Below, piece by piece: positions 1-4,639 of a stretch of DNA of 6,462 bases; the stretch's first letter is position 1; each line of letters starts with the position of its first letter. This DNA comes from Desulfobacteraceae bacterium. GTDB lineage: Bacteria > Desulfobacterota > Desulfobacteria > Desulfobacterales > Desulfosalsimonadaceae. Below the pieces are notes generated by a model. It was given only the letters and a program-made list of their open reading frames with translations, had not been told where the DNA came from and searched no databases. The stretch spans positions 1-6,462 of the forward strand of contig SLGU01000015.1 of assembly GCA_007136525.1 (NCBI GenBank). Reading direction: 5' to 3'. A program made the position numbers and the translations under genes.

Positions 1-12
1 AAGCGCGGACAA

Positions 13-46
13 GCGCCCTGTGGCTTTGCCGTTTATCACAGGGCGC
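13..46. repeat. Perfect 10-bp stem hairpin
   Basis: GCGCCCTGTG (13-22) is the exact complement of CACAGGGCGC (37-46), with a 14-nt loop. The stem is GC-rich and stable, but no T-run follows on either strand, so it is not a standard terminator. It may be the end of a repeat element or of a gene beyond the left edge. Confidence 0.6.
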
Positions 47-70
47 GTTCAAGCGAGCCATGGAGATATC

Positions 71-96
71 AGCGTTCTCCTGCAGTTGCCAGGGCA
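71..96 (+). repeat. 26-bp direct repeat, copy 1
   Basis: The sequence starting AGCGTTCTCCTGCAG recurs at 247-272 with one mismatch in 26. The two copies are 176 bp apart and flank two hairpins and a GACCCC run, so together they mark a repeat-bounded unit. Confidence 0.75.
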
Positions 97-121
97 ATAC
101 CCGGTGCCACACGGGGGAAAT

Positions 122-141
122 TGTCCTTTAATAAAAGGACA
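122..141. repeat. Perfect 8-bp stem hairpin
   Basis: TGTCCTTT (122-129) pairs with AAAGGACA (134-141) across a 4-nt AATA loop. It lies between the two direct-repeat copies and close to a second hairpin, with no T-run after it. Confidence 0.55.
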
Positions 142-154
142 GGGGCTTCGACCC

Positions 155-180
155 GGGAGACAGACTGGAAGTCTGTCCCC
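155..180. repeat. GC-rich hairpin, 11 bp with one bulge
   Basis: GGG-(A)-GACAGACT (155-166) pairs with AGTCTGTCCCC (170-180) around a GGA loop. The stem is strong in RNA or single-stranded DNA. It is the second hairpin inside the direct-repeat-bounded unit. Confidence 0.6.
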
Positions 181-198
181 TGGGGGTTCTGCAAATTC

Positions 199-222
199 GA
201 CCCCGACCCCGACACCAACCCC
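199..222 (+). repeat. GACCCC hexamer run
   Basis: Four hexamers in phase: GACCCC twice, then GACACC and AACCCC. A looser C-rich stretch at 279-290 follows the second direct-repeat copy. Confidence 0.65.
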
Positions 223-246
223 TGAGCGGCTGAATTACCTTATATA

Positions 247-272
247 AGCGTTCTCCTGCAGTTGCCGGGGCA
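247..272 (+). repeat. 26-bp direct repeat, copy 2
   Basis: This copy matches 71-96 at 25 of 26 positions; the only difference is G instead of A at 267. An AT-rich tract precedes it and a C-rich tract follows. With two copies it cannot be called a CRISPR or an array. Confidence 0.75.
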
Positions 273-354
273 GCACCGACCCCCACCCCACGAAATTGAC
301 TTTATATAAATTGACAATTGCAATGCAAATCGATTTCCCTAAACTCAGAGACCC

Positions 355-384
355 GATCCCGATTTCGATTTCGATTTCGATTTC
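355..384 (+). repeat. GATTTC hexamer tandem repeat
   Basis: One GATCCC followed by four perfect GATTTC units, with a partial GACCC just before. The units share the pattern GAYYYC with the 199-222 run, so both may come from the same slippage-prone repeat family. Confidence 0.8.
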
Positions 385-507
385 GAAACAACCAAATCAC
401 AATAAGCGGATGAACATGGCGCTCATTCTTCGCACCGCGATCTTGAACCAGAATCCGAATTATGAGACGGGTCACGGCGTCGATAAAACATTTTTTCCAG
501 CAAGCTG

Positions 508-1308
508 CTATGCATACGCCAGCACCCCTTTCCTGTAGGCCGTCAGGTAATTCGAGCAGTATTCATCCCTGCCGGCAAGGGTTTCCGCCGCATGGATATT
601 GGCCATCATCTGCCGGTCAAGGGGGTTGATAATGGCGCCGTCAAGCCCCTTGCAAATGGCCATGACCATAAATGTCTGGTTGAGAAGCTTGCGCTCGGGA
701 AGGCCGTATGAAATATTGGAAAGGCCGCAAATGGTATGAACGCCCGGAAACTCGGTCATAATCGCATCAATGGCATTCATAAACTCCTTTCCGTAAGCGT
801 CATTCGTTGAAATCGGCTGTACCAGGGGGTCCACGTAGATATTTTCCAGGGGAACGTTGTTTTTGACCAGTTTGTTGATCAGTTCGCTTGCAATGGACAA
901 CCGGTCGTCCTTCGTCTCGGGCATGCCCGCATCGCTCATGCAAAGGGCGATCACCTTGCAGTCCACCCCGGAAACAACGGGCAGGAGCGCATCATAACGT
1001 TCTTTTTCCAGAGAAATGGAATTGATCATGGGAATACCCTTGTGCAGCGGCAGCACCGCTTCAATCACTTTCGGATCCGGGCTGTCGATGCAGCAGGGCG
1101 CGTCAACGGCCTCCTGGACGGACGTGACGAGCCATTTCATGTATCCGGCTTCTTTTCCCACAAACGTGCCCGCATTGATATCAATGTAGTCCGCCCCATT
1201 GTCGCGCTGATCTTTTGCGATCTTTTGGATTTCCGCGATATTTTCAGCTTGAATGGCCTCTTTTACCGCTTTCCTGCTTGAATTGATAAGTTCTCCAACT
1301 ACCAGCAT
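508..1308 (-). CDS. Methyltetrahydrofolate:corrinoid methyltransferase (AcsE/MtgA-like, pterin-binding)
   Basis: The 266-residue protein is a single pterin-binding TIM barrel that moves a methyl group between methyltetrahydrofolate and a corrinoid protein. From memory it lines up with Moorella AcsE almost without gaps. It keeps GELIN at the start, DINAG (43-47), IDS with D75, MINS with N96, YVDPL with D160, and GLSNIS with N198. These correspond to the pterin-contacting Asp75, Asn96, Asp160 and Asn199 of AcsE. The length is that of a complete family member. A strong AAGGAGA Shine-Dalgarno lies 7 nt before ATG 1308, and the stop is TAG. It is separated from the DUF1638 gene by 246 nt carrying a palindromic repeat, so it may be transcribed with the upstream genes or from its own promoter. 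In this context, methyl transfer from a demethylating corrinoid system to tetrahydrofolate (MtgA direction) is at least as likely as the AcsE role in acetyl-CoA synthesis. Confidence 0.93.
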   Translation of the reverse strand: MLVVGELINSSRKAVKEAIQAENIAEIQKIAKDQRDNGADYIDINAGTFVGKEAGYMKWLVTSVQEAVDAPCCIDSPDPKVIEAVLPLHKGIPMINSISLEKERYDALLPVVSGVDCKVIALCMSDAGMPETKDDRLSIASELINKLVKNNVPLENIYVDPLVQPISTNDAYGKEFMNAIDAIMTEFPGVHTICGLSNISYGLPERKLLNQTFMVMAICKGLDGAIINPLDRQMMANIHAAETLAGRDEYCSNYLTAYRKGVLAYA

Positions 1309-1315
1309 AATGCAT

Positions 1316-1322
1316 TCTCCTT
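1316..1322 (-). promoter_or_regulatory. Strong Shine-Dalgarno for the methyltransferase gene
   Basis: AAGGAGA on the minus strand lies 7 nt before the ATG at 1308. It fixes that start and is the best ribosome site in the window. It would let the gene be translated efficiently without coupling to the distant DUF1638 gene. Confidence 0.8.
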
Positions 1323-1331
1323 TTTATTTTT

Positions 1332-1455
1332 GACGACTCCGCAAAAAGTCCAATATCTGCGTTACGCGCGATCCCTCAGAATCTCACGTACGCTAAGTAC
1401 GCTGCATTCTTCGGGATCGCGCAAGCCTTGATCTTGAACTGTTTACGAAGTCGTC
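1332..1455. repeat. Long imperfect palindromic repeat element
   Basis: About 124 bp with near dyad symmetry around 1394. The outer arms, 1332-1353 and 1434-1455, match at 18 of 22 positions as inverted repeats. An inner perfect 10-bp arm (GCGCGATCCC at 1366-1375, GGGATCGCGC at 1413-1422) encloses AGAAT/ATTCT and a central CGTAC/GTACG hairpin. No coding potential or clear target-site duplication is visible. It resembles the dispersed palindromes common in desulfobacterial intergenic DNA and could be a non-autonomous mobile element. In RNA it would fold strongly and sits 24 nt upstream of the methyltransferase start. Confidence 0.75.
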
Positions 1456-1465
1456 TGATCGAGAC

Positions 1466-1502
1466 TTTTTACGGGTTCATCATTTTGATGGTCTCGTAAA
1501 AA
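1466..1502. repeat. Second hairpin beside the palindrome
   Basis: TTTTTACG (1466-1473) pairs with CGTAAAAA (1495-1502), and CATC (1478-1481) with GATG (1487-1490), all around the same centre at 1484. The four bases between the two stems also pair partly, by G-C and G-U. On the minus strand it lies about 50 nt after the DUF1638 stop and could act as a terminator or RNA-stabilising structure for the upstream operon, although a T-run follows only as part of the stem. GACTTTTTACGG (1463-1474) also matches the complement of the left arm of the adjoining palindrome, which suggests a composite repeat. Confidence 0.5.
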
Positions 1503-1554
1503 TCGATTTTATCCTAATTTCACTATATATACGGCCGGCGAAGGCACCGCTGTC

Positions 1555-2274
1555 CTATCCCTGCAGAAACGGCTTCTGCGAAATTGCTTCACCGGGGGGC
1601 ACGCAAACAAAATCCGACGGATCATAGGGTCCGAACAGCAGTTTCCGGAAATACACATCCGATCCTTCGACCTCTTCATATTTCATGCCTAAAAAATCGG
1701 CGTTCTTTTTCGCCCTTTTCCGCAGTCTCACCATATCATCCCCCTTGCTGCCGATAAGCACGATATGGGTGTAGTGCTTCAGCTCTTCCCGCAAGCCCCA
1801 TTCCGCATCTTCCCGTCCCATTTTGGGGACATATTCCTTTTCGAGCGTGCCAAGCGGATCCTTTTCCTCCGACACCCACCCTGCAGTCAGGTAATAGGTG
1901 CCGGCACGGGCGCTGAACGCGTCATGATAGGCCTGCCGGGACCCCAGCATGAGGGCGATACAGTCGTGCACCCGGGGGATGCAGATTTCCTGGCGGACGG
2001 CCCGGGTGCCCACAACCCCGTTGGAACACAAACCGTATCCCAAAACAATATGGGCGGCGTACCCGGCAACCTCGGCAATTTTTTCCTCGATCATGTGACG
2101 CATTTTCTCAGGCGTCCGATGAAGGTTCTGATCCAGGTAGTGAACCTCTATGGGGTCATCTTGAGACAAAAGGCCGTCTATCCGGGTTTTCATGACCCCA
2201 CAGGCAATCACCACCCTCGGGTGATCCCGGTCCAGGCCATACGGATCTTTGTTGTGATCAGTTGCGGTCGACAT
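1555..2274 (-). CDS. DUF1638 domain-containing protein
   Basis: This 239-residue soluble protein of unknown function is recognised as DUF1638, a family often encoded beside corrinoid methyltransferase genes in anaerobes. The visible pattern is VVIACGVMK (21-29), GYGLCSNG (79-86), PRVHDCIALMLGS (100-112) and GTYYLTAGW (125-133). Cysteines C25, C83 and C105 with H103 sit within these conserved blocks and are candidate metal or thiol residues. The C-terminal part contains HIVLIGSKGDD. There is no signal peptide or membrane segment. ATG at 2274 is preferred because GGAG lies 10 nt upstream; an in-frame ATG at 2301 would add nine residues but has a poorer ribosome site. The chosen start lies inside the end of the RACo-like gene, a 17-nt overlap that suggests translational coupling and a joint function. 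The family assignment is confident; the biochemical role is unknown. Confidence 0.87.
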   Translation of the reverse strand: MSTATDHNKDPYGLDRDHPRVVIACGVMKTRIDGLLSQDDPIEVHYLDQNLHRTPEKMRHMIEEKIAEVAGYAAHIVLGYGLCSNGVVGTRAVRQEICIPRVHDCIALMLGSRQAYHDAFSARAGTYYLTAGWVSEEKDPLGTLEKEYVPKMGREDAEWGLREELKHYTHIVLIGSKGDDMVRLRKRAKKNADFLGMKYEEVEGSDVYFRKLLFGPYDPSDFVCVPPGEAISQKPFLQG

Positions 2275-4018
2275 CTGCGGGAAACTCCATTTCTTCAACA
2301 TATTTTTCCATGAAATCCGGCCGCGTCTCGATGCTCACATGGTGGACCTGTTTCATTTTTTCCTCCAGAAACCTGCGGAATTGAACATTTTTAAGCATCA
2401 TCACACAACCGATCCGGCTGGTATTGCCGGCAAAGGAAACCTTTTGCGCCGTCCCCGGCGGAATAAAACCGATGATCTCCAGATTTTGCGGCCGCAGCGA
2501 ATAGCCGAAGCCACCGGCCAGTACGATGTTTTCCAGCTTCTCCGGCCCGATTCCGGCTTCCGCAAGCAAAATGTCGATCGCCGCACGGATGGCGCTTTTG
2601 GCAAGCTGAACCTGGCGGACATCCTCCTGGGTAAACCAGACATCGTCACTGACGTGAAAGGCGGCAGTGCCGTCTTTTTCTCCTATGCGCCCTGCGATGT
2701 TTCCGTGAAGCGCATCCGCCTCGGCGGGCCGCTTCATTCGGCCGGATGCATCGATAACCCCGGTTTTGAAAAGAACGGCCGTAAGGTCGATGATGCCGCT
2801 GCCGCAGATACCGGAAGCAGGTGCATTTCCAATGGTATAGATTTCGATATCCGGCCCGTTGACATTTGCCGCTTCCACGGCACCGATGCGGGCTCGCATG
2901 CCGCTGGAAATTCCCATCCCCTCGAATGCAGGGCCGGCCGCCGTGGATGACATCAGAAACCTTCCGTTTGCGCTCACCCCTATCTCGCCATTGGTGCCGA
3001 CATCGATAAACAGGGTATTGACCTGCTTGCTGAAAAAATCAGGACAGACCAGAAGCCCGGCACTGATATCGGCGCCGACATAGGCATGCAGTACGGGAGG
3101 TACGTATATCCTTGCTCCCGGGTGCACCGCGAGGCCGAATGTGGACACCGGATACGTCTTTCCGCTCTCGATGCCGACGGTAAAAGGAACTTCTCCCAAC
3201 GGCGCAGGGTCGATGCCCGCAGCGATCTGGAGCATGACCGTATTCCCGCCGATGACCACGTCAAGGATCTCTTCTGCGGTAATATTCGATTCCTCGCAGA
3301 TTTCATCGATCAGGTGGTTGAGCCCTTCCCTTATGGCCGATGACATTTCCTCCAGGCCTTCCGGGGTGGACGCATACTGGATGCGCCTTACCACGTCATG
3401 GCCGTACCGGATCTGCGGATTCAGTGACGAAGTGGTGGAGAGTTCCCGTCCGGTCTTCAGGGATACAAGCGTAGCCACGAGGGTTGTCGTGCCCAGATCA
3501 ATGGCAAGCCCCATGGCCGTGTTTCCCTTACGGAAATTTTTCATTTCTTCGGTGGCGCCGTCCTCATAGCGGCAGAAATAGCGGTCGCCTTCAAGAAAAA
3601 CCCTCACCGCCGGAAAAATGCGGTTTTCCAATTCCATGACAGGCAAATGGCGCCTTCCTTCCATGGCGCCTTCTTCGTCTGATTCACAGTCAAAAAAATC
3701 GGAATCCTGGTCGCCTTCCAGTATGCGATGCGCCTCTTCCGTGTAACCGGACAGAAGCCTTACGGTCATGTCCGTTTTCGGCGCCAGCTGGCAGGCCAGG
3801 CGAATGCCCGCTTCATGCTGGTCATGGGAGATATCCTTATGGGGGGTAGGCCGGGTATTTGATGGATATTCAACGCATACAAGGCATTTGCCGCAAATGC
3901 CGTCTCCGTTGCAGGGGGTATCCATTTCCACCCCCGCACGGTAAAGCACTTCCGCAAGACTCTCCCCTCTGCGGGCCCGCATGGTTACTCCCAGCGGATA
4001 TATTTTTATTTTAGGCAT
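2258..4018 (-). CDS. RACo-like corrinoid activation protein (2Fe-2S ferredoxin + ASKHA ATPase, DUF4445)
   Basis: This 586-residue cytoplasmic protein is of the type that uses ATP to drive reduction of inactive Co(II) corrinoid to Co(I), keeping corrinoid methyl-transfer proteins active. The N-terminal 90 residues form a 2Fe-2S ferredoxin domain with cysteines C36, C42, C45 and C76 (CX5CX2C...C). An acidic linker (about 102-118) and a middle domain follow. The ASKHA ATPase occupies about 168-545, with AIDLGTTT (172-179) as first phosphate loop, FIDVGTNGEI (337-346) as second, SGICGSGIID (402-411) and IVLAGGFG (498-505) in the adenosine site. Architecture and length match RACo rather than RamA, which carries a C-terminal 4Fe-4S domain instead. 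The ATG at 4018 has only a weak GGGG Shine-Dalgarno about 10 nt upstream, partly inside a hairpin. The 3' end overlaps the DUF1638 gene. Its presence implies a corrinoid protein partner, which is not in the window. Confidence 0.93.
   Translation of the reverse strand: MPKIKIYPLGVTMRARRGESLAEVLYRAGVEMDTPCNGDGICGKCLVCVEYPSNTRPTPHKDISHDQHEAGIRLACQLAPKTDMTVRLLSGYTEEAHRILEGDQDSDFFDCESDEEGAMEGRRHLPVMELENRIFPAVRVFLEGDRYFCRYEDGATEEMKNFRKGNTAMGLAIDLGTTTLVATLVSLKTGRELSTTSSLNPQIRYGHDVVRRIQYASTPEGLEEMSSAIREGLNHLIDEICEESNITAEEILDVVIGGNTVMLQIAAGIDPAPLGEVPFTVGIESGKTYPVSTFGLAVHPGARIYVPPVLHAYVGADISAGLLVCPDFFSKQVNTLFIDVGTNGEIGVSANGRFLMSSTAAGPAFEGMGISSGMRARIGAVEAANVNGPDIEIYTIGNAPASGICGSGIIDLTAVLFKTGVIDASGRMKRPAEADALHGNIAGRIGEKDGTAAFHVSDDVWFTQEDVRQVQLAKSAIRAAIDILLAEAGIGPEKLENIVLAGGFGYSLRPQNLEIIGFIPPGTAQKVSFAGNTSRIGCVMMLKNVQFRRFLEEKMKQVHHVSIETRPDFMEKYVEEMEFPADVDRN
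2285..2288 (-). promoter_or_regulatory. Ribosome binding site deciding the DUF1638 start
   Basis: GGAG on the minus strand lies 10 nt before ATG 2274, within the last codons of the RACo-like gene. It supports this start over the in-frame ATG at 2301, which has only a weak GGA nearby. Confidence 0.55.
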
Positions 4019-4021
4019 TGT

Positions 4022-4053
4022 AAAAAAGCCCCGTAACCGTAAAGGTTATCCGG
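4022..4053 (-). promoter_or_regulatory. Hairpin plus T-run between the ACT and RACo-like genes (possible attenuator)
   Basis: On the minus strand, CCG and ATAACC (4044-4053) pair with GGTTACGG (4031-4038) around a short TTTAC loop, with two bulged bases. GGC and then six T residues (4022-4027) follow, ending three bases before the RACo-like ATG. The shape is that of a weak intrinsic terminator. It also covers the only Shine-Dalgarno-like G-run of the next gene. It could lower or tune RACo-like expression, or simply be a weak stem; there is no direct evidence of function. Confidence 0.35.
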
Positions 4054-4063
4054 TATTCATCGG

Positions 4064-4603
4064 TCATGATATGCGCGTCAGGGATATGGTTTCCCGGTTG
4101 TCCTCCGCCAGAAGCTTGAGGTCCTTGCGAAGCGTCTCCCCGTTTACCGTTTCGGGGACCACGACCGCGGTGCGCATGGAAAAAACCGGCGTACCGTCTT
4201 TGGCCGCGACAAGTTTTGTATCCAGCTCCACAATATTGATGTTCAGGGATGCAAGCAATTGAGTGGTACGGTATACGATCCCCATTCGATCCGCCCCCTT
4301 TACCCGGATTTCATAATTGGGCGTGGAATGTTCCGGGCCGAAATCAATACGCTTGTCATCCACCGGAAACAGGTTGATATCCATATCCCTGTCTGTTTCC
4401 AGCCGGCTGCATGCATCTTCCAGATCCCGGGCAATGTTTTCATCTGCGGCCGTAACCAGGACCATGAGGGCAAATCGGTTTCCCAGCAGCGTCATGGTGG
4501 AATCCTCGAAATTGCCTTTTGACTCGTATACGGCCTTGGATACCCGCGCCACAATGCCGGGCACATTGAGGCCTACCGCTGAAATGATAAACTCCTTTTT
4601 CAT
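4064..4603 (-). CDS. Double ACT-domain protein, GcvR-like
   Basis: This 179-residue soluble protein consists almost entirely of two ACT domains, at about residues 4-80 and 96-175. Each opens with the usual ligand-loop pattern: GLNVPGIVARVSKAV (11-25) in the first and GADRMGIVYRTTQLL (103-117) in the second. The MTLLGNRFALMVLV stretch (37-50) resembles the glycine cleavage regulator GcvR and related two-ACT proteins. ACT domains bind small ligands, usually amino acids, and no DNA-binding or catalytic domain is attached. ATG at 4603 is chosen over an in-frame GTG at 4624 because AGGA lies 11 nt upstream of the ATG, while the GTG has no Shine-Dalgarno sequence. The gene sits between two ASKHA ATPase genes in the same operon. 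It could sense glycine or a methylated glycine and modulate a neighbour, but that is inferred from context only. The domain call is firm; the role is open. Confidence 0.88.
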   Translation of the reverse strand: MKKEFIISAVGLNVPGIVARVSKAVYESKGNFEDSTMTLLGNRFALMVLVTAADENIARDLEDACSRLETDRDMDINLFPVDDKRIDFGPEHSTPNYEIRVKGADRMGIVYRTTQLLASLNINIVELDTKLVAAKDGTPVFSMRTAVVVPETVNGETLRKDLKLLAEDNRETISLTRIS

Positions 4604-4614
4604 TGATTCTGTTT

Positions 4615-4618
4615 TCCT
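4615..4618 (-). promoter_or_regulatory. Ribosome binding site deciding the ACT gene start
   Basis: AGGA on the minus strand lies 11 nt before ATG 4603. The in-frame GTG at 4624 lacks any purine-rich site, so the shorter protein is preferred. Confidence 0.5.
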
Positions 4619-4639
4619 TTCCACACTGTATTTTCGGGC

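Larger units (their letters stand above)
1..507. other. Non-coding intergenic region with repeats and hairpins
   Basis: No convincing gene lies in these 507 bases. The open frames present on the plus strand (20-247 and 296-538) translate into low-complexity strings created by hexamer repeats, such as PTPTPTP and ISISISIS, and have no recognisable domain. The minus strand has no long open frame. The region instead holds three hairpins, a two-copy direct repeat and two hexamer runs. No clear T-tailed terminator follows the methyltransferase gene on the minus strand. Confidence 0.7.

Noticed and set aside
20..247. Plus-strand open frame of 75 codons
   Set aside because: It is made of hairpins, part of a direct repeat and a GACCCC run. 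The protein is low complexity and resembles no family.
71..272. CRISPR array
   Set aside because: Only two repeat copies 176 bp apart, with hairpins between them rather than uniform spacers, and no cas genes.
296..330. Promoter from the TTGACT/TTGACA boxes in the AT-rich tract
   Set aside because: No acceptable -10 box lies 16-18 bp downstream of either box, and no plus-strand gene follows.
296..538. Plus-strand open frame of 80 codons
   Set aside because: Its core is a GATTTC hexamer run giving ISISISIS. It has no domain and no good ribosome site, and it runs into the opposite-strand methyltransferase gene.
508..1308. Dihydropteroate synthase
   Set aside because: It shares the pterin-binding barrel fold, but the residues around D75, N96, D160 and N198 and the start GELIN follow the AcsE/MtgA methyltransferases, and no folate-synthesis genes are nearby.
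1503..1554. Separate promoter for the methyltransferase gene in the AT-rich stretch after DUF1638
   Set aside because: TATATATA and GATAAAAT are present on the minus strand, but no -35 box or sigma-54 GG/GC pair at proper spacing could be found.
1765..2313. Long plus-strand open frame opposite the DUF1638 gene
   Set aside because: It is the antisense shadow of a recognised gene, with no domain of its own. The same holds for the plus-strand frames at 2339-2950, 4317-4856, 4760-5371 and 5486-6139.
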